NCBI GenBank assembly: GCA_036262515.1 | Contig: DATAIT010000080.1 | Location: 1-59,708 of the forward strand | Source of the DNA: Acidimicrobiales bacterium | Lineage (GTDB): Bacteria > Actinomycetota > Acidimicrobiia > Acidimicrobiales > GCA-2861595 | Length of the DNA: 59,708 nt | Direction: 5' to 3' | Shown here: one piece after another, positions 49,464 through 58,570 of the stretch | How positions within the stretch are numbered: the first letter of the stretch is position 1 | Layout: every line of letters starts with the position of its first letter | Notes under the pieces: model-generated | Database searches by the model: none | Told to the model about the DNA's origin: nothing | The model's input: only the letters and a program-made list of their open reading frames with translations | Program-made: the position numbers and the translations under genes

Positions 49464-49817
49464 GTGCGCCGACTCCTTGCCCTGGTGGCCGGTGCCGTCG
49501 CGGCCTCCGCCGGTGCGCTGATCCTGGGGGAGTACGAGCTCACCGGCTTCACCCCGGTGGTCGCCGGCCTGCTCTTCGGCGTGATCGTCGCCGAGGTCGT
49601 CATGGTGGCCGGGAAGCGGCAGGACACCGTGGCCGCCGCCGGTTGCGCCGCCTTCGCCGCTGCCGGGATGGTGTGGGCGGCGTGGATCTCCTCCGGCGAG
49701 GACTGGAGCTACGTCCCTGGTGGCGTCTGGTTCGGGGTGGCGCTCGCCGCCGCCGCCGCCGCCGTTTGGATCAGAAGCCCTGGACGACGAGGAGCCGGCA
49801 ACCGTCGAGCGCCATGA
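49464..49817 (+). CDS. Small polytopic membrane protein
   Basis: A 117-residue protein from GTG 49464 with about four hydrophobic helices (about 3-18, 28-46, 54-70, 88-103) and a basic end. No family recognised. It diverges from the membrane protein before trxB across 24 bases. Its 3' end overlaps that of the anti-sigma gene by 47 bases. Confidence 0.62.
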   Translation: MRRLLALVAGAVAASAGALILGEYELTGFTPVVAGLLFGVIVAEVVMVAGKRQDTVAAAGCAAFAAAGMVWAAWISSGEDWSYVPGGVWFGVALAAAAAAVWIRSPGRRGAGNRRAP

Positions 49818-50724
49818 CGAAGGCCCGGTGGTCGGGCCCGTTGCCGCTGATGTCGGCCAGCCGGTAGGCGAGAAGGACGGCCGGCGTGCCCTGCCACCGC
49901 AGGGTGGCTCGGTACAGCAGGGCACCGAGGCCCTTGGAGTAGTCGGTGGCCACCGCCTTCTCGCAGGCGCCGATGGCGGCGGCGTCGGGCGCCGAGGCGC
50001 TGTCGGAGGCGGGCGACGCCGGCGGGCCGGCGTCGGTGGCGCCCGTTGCGCTCGGTGCCGCCGTGCGGGCCGGATCGACGGCCTGCCCTGCGGAGAACGC
50101 GGTGGTCGACGGGTCGCCCGCCGGCGCGCCTGCCGCCTTCGTCTCCGTCGCGCCGCCGACCGCGCCGGCCAGCAGCGCGCCCAGCGCCAGCTGGTCGGAC
50201 TGGTCGCCGAGGTCGCCGCCTTCTACCGGGGGCGCTGCCGTCTCGGCCGTCGAGGCGTCGAGCCCGCGGTCGCGCTGGGCCACCTGGGCCGGCCCTCCGT
50301 CGCCCGACTGGCGGATGAGCACGGGAACGGCGACCAGGACGGCCAGGAGGGCGGCGGCCACGCCCATGGCCCACGCCGGCACCCGCCGCCCGCCGCCGCC
50401 GCGGCCGGCGCCGGACGACGTGATGACCGACCCGGGCACGGGGACGGCCGGCCGCAGGGGCGCCACGGTGGCCCCGTCCGCCGTCCCCGAGGGCTGGCCC
50501 GCGCCGGCGCGTTCGTCGGTGAAGGCGGCGAGGGCGGCGGCGACGGCGCGGTCGGCCAGGCCGGCAGGAGCGTGGCCGACTCGGGCCACCGCCCGGCTGG
50601 CGGCGGCGAGTGCGTCCGACCTGGCGCGGCACGCGGCGCACGCCGTCACGTGCTCGGCTGCGCCGGCGTCCTCGCCGTCGAGGGCTGCGCTCAGGGACTC
50701 GTCGTCAGGGTGGGCGTCGGTCAT
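49771..50724 (-). CDS. Zinc-associated anti-sigma factor
   Basis: A 317-residue protein from ATG 50724. The N-terminus has the ZAS pattern HVTACAAC (His25, Cys29, Cys32), which holds a cytoplasmic anti-sigma domain. One membrane span lies at about 117-137. A 180-residue extracytoplasmic part is Ala/Pro/Asp-rich, then ends in a possible folded domain (LYRATLRWQGTPAVLLAYR ... LLVVQGF). The ATG overlaps the sigma-factor stop. It should hold the sigma factor inactive until an envelope or thiol signal arrives. Confidence 0.85.
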   Translation of the reverse strand: MTDAHPDDESLSAALDGEDAGAAEHVTACAACRARSDALAAASRAVARVGHAPAGLADRAVAAALAAFTDERAGAGQPSGTADGATVAPLRPAVPVPGSVITSSGAGRGGGGRRVPAWAMGVAAALLAVLVAVPVLIRQSGDGGPAQVAQRDRGLDASTAETAAPPVEGGDLGDQSDQLALGALLAGAVGGATETKAAGAPAGDPSTTAFSAGQAVDPARTAAPSATGATDAGPPASPASDSASAPDAAAIGACEKAVATDYSKGLGALLYRATLRWQGTPAVLLAYRLADISGNGPDHRAFVMALDGCRLLVVQGF

Positions 50725-51347
50725 GGGCGTGTCGTTGGACGTCGGGCGGGGGGCGCCTGGTTCCCGAGCAGCGGAACCAGGGCGGCCCGGCCCCGGGCGA
50801 TGCGGGAGCGCACCGTCCCGGCCGGGATGCCCAGCACGTCGGCGATCTCGGCGTAGTCGAGACCGCAGAGGTCCCGGAGCACGACGGCCGTGCGGAACTC
50901 GACGGGCAGGCGGCCGAGCGCGGCCTCGACGTCGAGGCGGTCGGCCACCGCCCCGCCCGGCCCGGCGTCGTGGACGCCGCCCGTGCCGGCACCGGGCCCG
51001 ACGGTGAGGGCCCGTTCGAGCTGGTCGTCGGGCAGGGTCTCGGCCCGCCGCCCGCGTCGGCGGATCTCGTCCAGGCAGGCGTTGGTCGTCACCCGGTAGG
51101 CCCAGGTGCCGAAGCTGGCCCGCCCGTCGAAGCGCCCGCCCGCCAACCCACGGGCGAGGGCGATCATCGCTTCCTGGGTGGCGTCGTCGGCATCGGCGTC
51201 CGATCCGAGGATGCGCCGGCACAGGGTGTGCAGCCGGTCGACGTGGCGGCGCAGGAGCTGGTCGAGGGCGCCGGCGTCGCCGGCCTGGGCCGCCTCCGCC
51301 AGCTCTCGGTCCCCGGCGCCGTGGTCGATGACGAAAGCGTAGGCCAG
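50721..51347 (-). CDS. ECF-family RNA polymerase sigma factor
   Basis: About 208 residues. Region 2 (DDATQEAMIALARGL, FGTWAYRVTTNACLDEIRRR) and region 4 (LPVEFRTAVVLRDLCGLDYAEIADVLGI then GTVRSRIARGRAAL) are clear. No ATG, GTG or TTG precedes region 2 in frame; CTG 51347 is a provisional start. It occupies the position of sigM in M. tuberculosis, between the murJ/kinase genes and trxB. Confidence 0.85.
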   Translation of the reverse strand: MAYAFVIDHGAGDRELAEAAQAGDAGALDQLLRRHVDRLHTLCRRILGSDADADDATQEAMIALARGLAGGRFDGRASFGTWAYRVTTNACLDEIRRRGRRAETLPDDQLERALTVGPGAGTGGVHDAGPGGAVADRLDVEAALGRLPVEFRTAVVLRDLCGLDYAEIADVLGIPAGTVRSRIARGRAALVPLLGNQAPPARRPTTRP

Positions 51348-51384
51348 CCGCCGCCGCCGGTCCCGGAGAGGATCGGCGACGCTT

Positions 51385-52908
51385 CTACCGCCGGCGGACG
51401 GCGACCTCGGCGACCTCGGCCCGGTTGGCCGTGCCCGGATCGGTGATCCACAAGAGCACGGCGCCGCCGTGCCGGCCCCCGAGGTCGAACTCGGCGTCGC
51501 CGGAGATCCCCGACTTCTCGGCCACCGGCCGGCCCCAGCCGCCCAGCTCGGCCGCCGGGCGTGCCGCCACGTACACCTTCGCCGCCCACCCCGACGTGGG
51601 CGACGCCACCCGCAGCGCGGCCAGGTCGGCGGCGTCGGCGAGCTGGAGCACCAGGCCGACGCCGGGCTTGAGCCCTCCGAACGCCTCCCGGCGGTACTGG
51701 TCGGTATTCCATGTGGTGGCGTCGTCGCCGTCGACGGCCCGGCCGGCGCGGGACTCGTTCTCCTCGCCGTCGCCGGCCGGGTCGAACGAGTGCACGGCCG
51801 AGATGGTGGCCGTGCTCGCCCGGCCCGACGTCTTCGACCCGTCCGCGGCACCGGTCCCGTCGTGATCCCTGCCGGCGAGGACCGCCGCCAGCAACAGGGC
51901 GGCGACAGCCACGGCCGCCACCACTGCCAGCGGGAGGAGCCGCCGGGTCGGCGGGCGGGCCAGTGCCGGCACGCCGGAGGCGGGGGTCGTCTCCCGGATG
52001 ACCTGCGGCACGGCGTCGTCGGGCTCGGCACCGAGATCGAGATCGACGGCCACGAGGGCGTCACGCAGGGCGGCGGCCGATGGGTAGCGGTCGCCCGGGT
52101 CCTTGGCCAGCGCCCGCATCACGACGGCCTCGAGGGGTCCGGGGATCGGGGGACCGCCGCACTCGAGCGCCGGTGGGGGCTCGCGGACGTGGAGCAAGGC
52201 GGTGGCCAGCTCCGTCTCGGCCGTGAACGGCGGCTTCCCGCACAGCATCTCGTAGAGCACCACGCCGAGCCCGTACACGTCGGAGCGGGCGTCGGGCGGC
52301 TTGCCCTGGACCTGTTCCGGCGACAGGTAGCGGGCGGTGCCGACGACTGCTCCAGTCTGGGTGAGGCTGGCGACGGTGGCGTTGGCGCTGGGTTGGAGCT
52401 TGGCGATGCCGAAGTCGGCGACCTTCACCCGCAGCAGTGGCGCCGTCGTCTCGCCCTCGTGCTCGACCAGCAGGATGTTGGCCGGTTTCACGTCCCGGTG
52501 GATCAGGCCTTCGCGGTGGGCGTGGTCGAGGGCATCGGCCACCTCGGCGGCGATGGGCACGGCCACCGACGGGGGCAGGGTGCCGGCCTCGGCCACCGCG
52601 TCGCGCAGGGTGTGGCCGGGAACCAGCTCCATGACGATGAAGGCCAGGTCGCCGTCGGTGCCGGTGTCGAAGGTCGCCACGATCCCGGGGTGCCCGAGGC
52701 GGGCGGCGGCCTGCGCCTCGAGGCGGAACCGGGCGACGAAGCTGTCGTCGACGGCGAGGTGCGGGTGCAGGATCTTGACTGCCACCGGGCGGGCGAGCAC
52801 GTCGTCGTACGCCTCCCACACCTCGGCCATCCCTCCCCGGGCGATCAGCCGGGTGACGCGGTAGCGCCCCACCAGCACGCGGTCGATCAAGGGGAGGGAA
52901 TCGGGCAC
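51385..52908 (-). CDS. PknB-type membrane Ser/Thr kinase with extracellular discoidin-like domain
   Basis: A 507-residue protein from GTG 52908. The kinase domain (about 15-275) is intact: Gly-loop ARGGMAEVW, Lys45 (VAVK), Glu64, HRDVKPAN (Asp139), DFG (Asp165) and an activation loop TQTGAVVGTARYLSPEQ. One membrane span lies at about 325-346. The outside domain (about 355-507) has FDPAGDGEENESRAGRAVDGD and WNTD, as in F5/8-type C (galactose-binding-like) modules. In mycobacteria a pseudokinase plus such a domain is fused to MurJ; here it is a free, active-looking kinase in the same cluster. Confidence 0.9.
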   Translation of the reverse strand: MPDSLPLIDRVLVGRYRVTRLIARGGMAEVWEAYDDVLARPVAVKILHPHLAVDDSFVARFRLEAQAAARLGHPGIVATFDTGTDGDLAFIVMELVPGHTLRDAVAEAGTLPPSVAVPIAAEVADALDHAHREGLIHRDVKPANILLVEHEGETTAPLLRVKVADFGIAKLQPSANATVASLTQTGAVVGTARYLSPEQVQGKPPDARSDVYGLGVVLYEMLCGKPPFTAETELATALLHVREPPPALECGGPPIPGPLEAVVMRALAKDPGDRYPSAAALRDALVAVDLDLGAEPDDAVPQVIRETTPASGVPALARPPTRRLLPLAVVAAVAVAALLLAAVLAGRDHDGTGAADGSKTSGRASTATISAVHSFDPAGDGEENESRAGRAVDGDDATTWNTDQYRREAFGGLKPGVGLVLQLADAADLAALRVASPTSGWAAKVYVAARPAAELGGWGRPVAEKSGISGDAEFDLGGRHGGAVLLWITDPGTANRAEVAEVAVRRR

Positions 52909-52946
52909 GACCCTCGGAGCGTACCCAGCGGGCCGGCCGGCCCGAC

Positions 52947-53786
52947 CTACGGGACGGCGAAGGTGACGCCGATGACCCGGGGTCCGGCGTGGGTGCCGAT
53001 CACGGCGCCCACGTCGGCCACCACGATGGTGTCGCGGGGGCAGACGTCGGCCAGCATGTCGACGAGGACGTCGATGTCGGGGGCGCCGCCGTGCAGGACG
53101 GTGAGGTGCTCCACCGCACCGGCCTCGCGGACCTTGTCGGCCAGGTACCGCAGCGAGCGGCTGCGCGTGCGCTGCTTGGACTCGGCCTCGACCTTGCCCC
53201 CCGTCACCTGGATGATCGGCTTGATCGACAGCATGGAGCCGAGCAGGGCCTGGGCGGCGCCGATGCGCCCGCCCTTGCGCAGGTTGTCGAGGGTGTCGAG
53301 GGCGGCGAACGTGCGCGTGCGGGGCACCATCGCCTCGGCGCCGGCGGTCACGTCGTCCAGGCCCTTGCCGGCGGCGGCCAGCTCGGCGGCGGCGAGGGCC
53401 ACCGTGCCCTCCGCCATGCTCACCGCCCTGGAGTCGACGACGCGCACGGCCACGGTGTCGGCGACCGCTTCGGCCGCCAGCCGAGCGGCTTCGTAGGTGG
53501 CCGACAGCGCGGAGGAGATGGTGACGCACACGACGCCCTCGGCGCCGTCGGCGGCCGCACGTCGGTACACCTCCTCGAAGGCGCCCGGCGACGGTGCCGC
53601 CGTCTCCGGCAGCACCGACGAGTTGGCCAGGCGGGACCAGAACTCGGCGGCCGACAGGTCACGCCGGTCCACCAGCTCCTCGGTGCCGAATCGCACGGTG
53701 AGCGGCACCAGCTCGATGCCGTGCTCGGCCGCCATGTCGGCGGGGATGTCGCTGGCGGTATCGGCGACTATCCGGACACCATGCAT
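52947..53786 (-). CDS. DegV family fatty acid-binding protein
   Basis: A 279-residue protein from ATG 53786. DegV marks are VADTASDIP, the TSAPSPGAF-like loop (ETAAPSPGAFEEVY), TISSALSATYEAA, and SIKPIIQV. Members bind fatty acids and feed fatty-acid kinase (FakA). No fakA is seen in the window. It sits between the TadE-like gene and the kinase. Confidence 0.88.
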   Translation of the reverse strand: MHGVRIVADTASDIPADMAAEHGIELVPLTVRFGTEELVDRRDLSAAEFWSRLANSSVLPETAAPSPGAFEEVYRRAAADGAEGVVCVTISSALSATYEAARLAAEAVADTVAVRVVDSRAVSMAEGTVALAAAELAAAGKGLDDVTAGAEAMVPRTRTFAALDTLDNLRKGGRIGAAQALLGSMLSIKPIIQVTGGKVEAESKQRTRSRSLRYLADKVREAGAVEHLTVLHGGAPDIDVLVDMLADVCPRDTIVVADVGAVIGTHAGPRVIGVTFAVP

Positions 53787-53804
53787 TGTCAGCTCCTTGG
53801 ATCC

Positions 53805-54161
53805 TCAGCTCTTCGCCGTTCTGGCGGTGGCCGTGACCCGCACGTCATACCAGGTCTTGGTCTTGTCCCACTTCTTCAGGACGAGCGACCACGCCTTGCG
53901 CATCACCGTGACCCGAAGCCCGCGCTGGTCGACGGTGAAGACCTCGAGGACGACGTCGTTGTCGTCGGCGATCTCCTGGGCCACGGCGCGGGCTCGCTCG
54001 ACGTCGTTGTGGTCGAGCAGCTCGAGGGCGGCGCTGTCGGCCGCGTCGTGGGCCACGCCGTCGATCTGGGCACGCGCCACCAGGGGCGAACCGATCTCGA
54101 CCACGAGCAGCCCGACCAGCACGAAGCTGGCGACGATCTTGAACAACCACCCGGTGATCAC
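53805..54161 (-). CDS. TadE-like single-span membrane protein
   Basis: A 118-residue protein from GTG 54161, which overlaps the murJ stop. One N-terminal span (WLFKIVASFVLVGLLVVEIG) is followed by PLVARAQIDGVAHDAADSAALELL, the TadE/TadG-like helix, and an outside beta-rich part (EVFTVDQRGLRVTVMRK). It would assemble in the envelope. Function unknown. Confidence 0.65.
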   Translation of the reverse strand: MITGWLFKIVASFVLVGLLVVEIGSPLVARAQIDGVAHDAADSAALELLDHNDVERARAVAQEIADDNDVVLEVFTVDQRGLRVTVMRKAWSLVLKKWDKTKTWYDVRVTATARTAKS

Positions 54162-55777
54162 AACAAGCGCCTCCGCATCGGAAGGAGTGTCGACAGCTCT
54201 TGCACGCCAAGTCGCCGGGCGACGAGGAGATAGACGGTAACACCGGCCACGACGCCGCCCCCGGCCCGCAGCAGGGCCGGTCCCGGAAGGGCGGAGAGGG
54301 CAGCGACCACGGCACCCATCACCGCGCTGGCCACGGCGACGCGGACCCAGATCTGGACCACGGACGCGATGTCGACAGATCGGGTACGGCGCTGTAGGAC
54401 GACCAGCGCCGCCGCCGTGCCGATCGTGTACGCCAGCCCGTAGGCGAGGGCCAGGCCCTGGACGCCGAGCGACGGGTACAGGGCGACGGCCAGCACCACG
54501 TTGGCGCCGTTCTCCACCAGGTAGAGGAAGAACACGGACCGGGTGTCCTGGACGGCCTGGAAGGCCTTCATGAGGAACAGGAAGGCGCTGAAGCCGGGGA
54601 GGCCGATGGCCAGCATGGCGAGCACGTCGGCCGTCGTCGACGCCGACGTCGAGCGGAGGGCACCGTGCTCGAGGGCCACGCCGACGATGGGGCGGGCCAG
54701 GCAGAGGTAGCCGACGGCGGCCGGCACCACCACGGCGGCGATGGTGCGGAGGCCGCGGCCCACGTCGCGGCCGTACCCGGTGCGGTCGCCCAGGGCCCAG
54801 CGCTCGGCCATGTCGGGCTGCAGCGCCGTCATCACCGACACGGCGAAGACCCCGTGGGGCAGGAGGAAGAACACCTGACCGGCCTGGTAGGCCGCCACGT
54901 CGCCCGCCCGCCCGTTGGCCAGCACCAGGACCACCATGAGGGCGGCCTGGTTGGCGGCGACGAACCCGAACGTCCAACCGGAGAGGCGGACGATGGTGCG
55001 CACCGCCGGATGGCCCGGCTCCCACACCGGGCGCAGGCGCGGCCCCGCCCGGCGCAGCGCCGGCAGCAGGGCGAGCGCCATGGCGGCCACACCGGCCGTG
55101 GTGCCCAGGCCGAGCAGCATGCGCGCACCGACGTCGTGGCGGACGGCGGAGAGCGACACCTCGTCGACCACGTGGGGGAGCGCCAGCAGCACACCGATCA
55201 CGACGAGGTTGTTGAGCACGGGGGCGAACATCGGCGCCGCGAACCGTCTGCGGGCGTGGAGGATGGCGGTGGTCACGGTGACCATGCCGTACAGCGCCAC
55301 CTGGGGGGCGAACAGGCGGAGCAGGCTGGTGGCCACGGCGCGCTGCTCGTCGACCGAGGAGGTGTCGTTGCCCAGGGTGTACACGTGCACCAGGAGGGGC
55401 GCCAGGAACACGAACAGGGCGGTGACCACCACGAGCACGGCGGCGGCGGCGGTGACGACGGCCGAGATGGCGCGCCAGGCGTCGTCTTCGTCGTGGCCCG
55501 GCGCCAGGCGGTCGACGAAGACCGGGACGAGGGTGGCGGACAGCACCCCGCCCAGCACCAGCTCGTAGATGATGTTCGGGGTGATGTTGGCCAGGTTGTA
55601 GCTGTCGGTCAGGCGGGTGAACCCGAGGGCGTAGGCGAGCGCCACCAGCCGGGCGAACCCCGTCACGCGGGAGGCGAGCGTGCCTGCCGCCATGACCGCC
55701 GTGCTCTGGGCCAGGCTCGGCCGGTGGCCGGGGCCGTCGCCGCCCGTCGGTCGGACGGGCGAGACCCGTGGTCTCAC
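54158..55777 (-). CDS. murJ: Lipid II flippase MurJ (MviN)
   Basis: A 539-residue, 14-span MOP-superfamily protein from GTG 55777. Signatures include VMAAGTLASRVTGFARLVALAYALG, NITPNIIYELVLGGVLSATLVPVF and LPHGVFAVSVMTALQPDMA. It flips lipid II for peptidoglycan synthesis. It ends after the last span and lacks the pseudokinase tail of mycobacterial MviN. The GTG overlaps the stop of the DUF6049 gene. Confidence 0.94.
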   Translation of the reverse strand: MRPRVSPVRPTGGDGPGHRPSLAQSTAVMAAGTLASRVTGFARLVALAYALGFTRLTDSYNLANITPNIIYELVLGGVLSATLVPVFVDRLAPGHDEDDAWRAISAVVTAAAAVLVVVTALFVFLAPLLVHVYTLGNDTSSVDEQRAVATSLLRLFAPQVALYGMVTVTTAILHARRRFAAPMFAPVLNNLVVIGVLLALPHVVDEVSLSAVRHDVGARMLLGLGTTAGVAAMALALLPALRRAGPRLRPVWEPGHPAVRTIVRLSGWTFGFVAANQAALMVVLVLANGRAGDVAAYQAGQVFFLLPHGVFAVSVMTALQPDMAERWALGDRTGYGRDVGRGLRTIAAVVVPAAVGYLCLARPIVGVALEHGALRSTSASTTADVLAMLAIGLPGFSAFLFLMKAFQAVQDTRSVFFLYLVENGANVVLAVALYPSLGVQGLALAYGLAYTIGTAAALVVLQRRTRSVDIASVVQIWVRVAVASAVMGAVVAALSALPGPALLRAGGGVVAGVTVYLLVARRLGVQELSTLLPMRRRLL

Positions 55778-57786
55778 GCGGGCACCAGACGCCGGTTCCG
55801 GCGGCCCCGGACGAGGTGGCGCGCCCACCACACGAACAGGAACAGGATGGCGCCGCCGGAGAGCACCACGCCGACTCCGGAGGCCGCGGTCGACCGGACG
55901 GTGAAGCGGCTGGTGCCGAGCTCGAGCCCGCCGTCGGGGGACACGAGGCTCACGCGCAACGGGAACGAGCCCGAGGTGCGGGCGCGGACCGAGAACCGCT
56001 CGGTGGTGCTGCGCCGCAGGAGGTCGACGTCGCGGACCGACCCATTGGGGAAGTCGAGCTTGTCGCTGGCCACCTTGATCTGCACCTTCAGCGGGTACCC
56101 CGTCTTGGACAGCACCGTCACCGGTATCTCACCGGTACGTGCGGTGAGGGTGATGGACCGGTGGCTCGGCACCAGCACCGACGCCGCCTGCGACCGGATC
56201 CGCTCGTCGAGGCCCCTAAGGAAGTCGGCGCGCCGGTCGGAGCGGAGGCCCGCGCCTTCGGCCAGCAGGAGCAACTGCTCCATCCGGTCGTCGAGGGCGT
56301 TCTCGGGGGCCAGCATGCTGGCGAACCCGACGAGCTGGCGGCGGGCGGCGGCGATGGCGTTGGCCGGGAGCACCTGGGGCGCCGGTGCCGGTGCCAGCCG
56401 GCGCACCAGCGGGGCGCCCGTGGCGGTGGTGGCGGGCGGGACCGAGGCGAAGGCGTCGTCCGCCGTGGTGCCGGTCAGGATCGGCGAGCTGGACAGCCCG
56501 CTCAGGAGCGAGTCGAGGAACGCCTTGTCGGGCGACCACGAACGGGGTGGGGCCACGACCACGGCGCGCCGGCGGCTGGGCTGGTCCTGGTACACCACGG
56601 CCAGGTCGGCCAGCAGCCGGTGGGCGGCGAGGACCGGGTCGTCGGCCGGGGAGAAGTGGTCGACCAGCCCGCCGTCGGCGGCCAGGGCGGCCGGGCGGCG
56701 GACGGCACGGGCGTCGACGGCGAAGGGCTGGGTCAGGGTGATGGGCAGCTTGGCGGGCTCGAACGCCCGCTCCGGCAGGACGAGGCGGTCGACCTGCTGC
56801 TGGCGGAGCAGGAGGGCGGCCCGCTCGTCGAGGCCGTCCTCGCCCGCCCACGTCCGGGGGTCCGGGCGGGTGCCGAGCGTCTGCTCGATCACCTGGCTGC
56901 CGCGGTCGAGCTGGATGGCCACCTCGGATGCCATCCCGGAGCCGGCGAACGACGACAACGAGACCGGGACGAACGTGCCGGCAGCCACCTGACGGCCGGC
57001 GACGGCCCGGGCCAGGGTGGCCACGGTCTCCCGGTCCTCGGGGCGCTCGCTCGTGTCGAGCGTGAGGAGCGTCTCGGGGGTGGGCAGGAGCGTCAGCGCC
57101 ACGCTCGGATACGCCTCCAACGACCTGGCCAGTGCCGCCAGCCCCGAGGCGGTCCGCTCCGGGAGGGCGCGCGTGCCGTCGGGGCGGAGCGTGGGAGGGG
57201 CGTGGACGGGCAGGACCAGGGCCACCCCGAGCGGGTACCCGCCCGGCTGCGGCGGCCGGGTGTATACCAGGTGCGTGACGAGCCCGGCCAGGGACTTGCC
57301 CCCACCGGTCTCGCGCAGCTCGACCCGGACCGGGTACACGCCGTCGGCGGTCAGCCGGAGGCGGGCCGGGTCGAGGGGCTGGGCGGGATCCTGGGTGGGC
57401 AGGCGCACCAGGACGGCTCCGGCCGCATCCACGGCCAGGTCGGCCAGCTTGGTGGGCGGCACCCCGGTGACCGGGTTGCCGCGGGGGCCGTCGTCGAGGG
57501 TACGGGTGAACTCCGAGCGGCTGGTCACCCGCCGGTAGACGGCGACGGCCAGCTCGACGTCGGCGGGCGCCTCCGACGTGGTGACGTCGAGGCGCAGGAC
57601 GAACTCCTCGCCTGCACCCACCCATGGGGTCTGCGAGGCGAGGCGCAGGACGCTCCCGGACTGCTGGGCGGCGGCCGGCGGGGCGACGGGCACGACGAGC
57701 CAGCCGCCCGCCACGGCCAGCGTGGCGAGCACGGCCCGTGCGACCCGCCCGGTCAGTCCACGCCGCTTCGCCCGTCGGGCCGTCAC
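55774..57786 (-). CDS. DUF6049 family envelope protein
   Basis: A 670-residue protein from GTG 57786. A signal peptide (VARAVLATLAVAGGWLVVPVAPPAAAQ) leads into a large extracytoplasmic region with an N-terminal beta-sandwich (LRLASQTPWVGAGEEFVLRLDV) and a middle TIM-like region, with one C-terminal span (about 636-658). It corresponds to Rv3909 beside mviN in M. tuberculosis; the family role is probably in envelope assembly. The GTG overlaps the acetyltransferase stop. Confidence 0.82.
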   Translation of the reverse strand: MTARRAKRRGLTGRVARAVLATLAVAGGWLVVPVAPPAAAQQSGSVLRLASQTPWVGAGEEFVLRLDVTTSEAPADVELAVAVYRRVTSRSEFTRTLDDGPRGNPVTGVPPTKLADLAVDAAGAVLVRLPTQDPAQPLDPARLRLTADGVYPVRVELRETGGGKSLAGLVTHLVYTRPPQPGGYPLGVALVLPVHAPPTLRPDGTRALPERTASGLAALARSLEAYPSVALTLLPTPETLLTLDTSERPEDRETVATLARAVAGRQVAAGTFVPVSLSSFAGSGMASEVAIQLDRGSQVIEQTLGTRPDPRTWAGEDGLDERAALLLRQQQVDRLVLPERAFEPAKLPITLTQPFAVDARAVRRPAALAADGGLVDHFSPADDPVLAAHRLLADLAVVYQDQPSRRRAVVVAPPRSWSPDKAFLDSLLSGLSSSPILTGTTADDAFASVPPATTATGAPLVRRLAPAPAPQVLPANAIAAARRQLVGFASMLAPENALDDRMEQLLLLAEGAGLRSDRRADFLRGLDERIRSQAASVLVPSHRSITLTARTGEIPVTVLSKTGYPLKVQIKVASDKLDFPNGSVRDVDLLRRSTTERFSVRARTSGSFPLRVSLVSPDGGLELGTSRFTVRSTAASGVGVVLSGGAILFLFVWWARHLVRGRRNRRLVPA

Positions 57787-58496
57787 AGCTCGATGGCGGC
57801 ACTGAGCACCGAGAGCCCGGCCGCCTCCCGCCGGAAGCCCAGGCTCTCGTACAGCGCGAGCGCCGCCTGGTTGCCCATCTGGGTGTTCACCACGGCCTGT
57901 TCGACGCGCCACCGCCGGAGCCACCGCAGGGCGTCGATGCACAAGGCCCGTCCGAGACCGAGGCGCTGGCGGTCCGGTTCGACGGCGAGGCGCTGGAGGA
58001 ACCCGCGCCGTCCGGCCCTGCCCGTGACGGCGTAGCCGACGACCAGCCCATCGGCGGCGGCGACGCGGAAGCGGCTGTTCGGCGTGGCGTTCAGCGCTTC
58101 CCGCAGGCTGGACTCGTCGATGCGCCAAAAAGCAGGGAAGGCGCGGCCGTCGACGGCCAAAACCCGAGGGTGGTCCTCCGGTCCGGCCCGGCGGAGGGCC
58201 GACAGATCGGCCCTGGCCACGTGGCGGAGATCGTGCTCCAGGAGGTGCAGGCGCTCGTGGACCTCGAACCCGGCGCCCAGGAATCCGGCCTGCTCGGCCG
58301 GCGACAGTGCGGACGTGATCACGCGCCGGAACCCTCGGGTCGCCAGTTGGTCGAGGCAGCGGCGGACGAACACGGCCGAGGGAAGCGGCGCGTCGGGGAG
58401 CGGGCTCAGGTAGGCGATGTCGTGGTCGCCGCGCCACGGGCCAGTGCGCACCCGCTCCCGGCCCCACCGGATCACGTCGACGTTGGCGGCGCTCAC
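57783..58496 (-). CDS. GNAT family N-acetyltransferase
   Basis: A 237-residue protein from ATG 58496. The C-terminal GNAT core has LQRLAVEPDRQRLGLGRALC (acetyl-CoA loop), VVNTQMGNQAALALYESLGF and a final RREAAGLSVL. The first 90 residues look like a decayed second GNAT fold. It is the first gene of the envelope block and shares a 74-base divergent promoter region with pilT. The substrate is unknown. Confidence 0.85.
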   Translation of the reverse strand: MSAANVDVIRWGRERVRTGPWRGDHDIAYLSPLPDAPLPSAVFVRRCLDQLATRGFRRVITSALSPAEQAGFLGAGFEVHERLHLLEHDLRHVARADLSALRRAGPEDHPRVLAVDGRAFPAFWRIDESSLREALNATPNSRFRVAAADGLVVGYAVTGRAGRRGFLQRLAVEPDRQRLGLGRALCIDALRWLRRWRVEQAVVNTQMGNQAALALYESLGFRREAAGLSVLSAAIEL

Positions 58497-58570
58497 TTCA
58501 TGGTGAGGTTACCGACGATGACCTTCCGGGGGCTGGACGGCCACACTTCTGCTCCAGCCGGGAGCGGCTC

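Noticed and set aside
52475-52500. A further parS-like sequence (GGTTTCACGTCCCGG)
   Set aside because: Only one half of the palindrome matches, and it lies inside the kinase gene.
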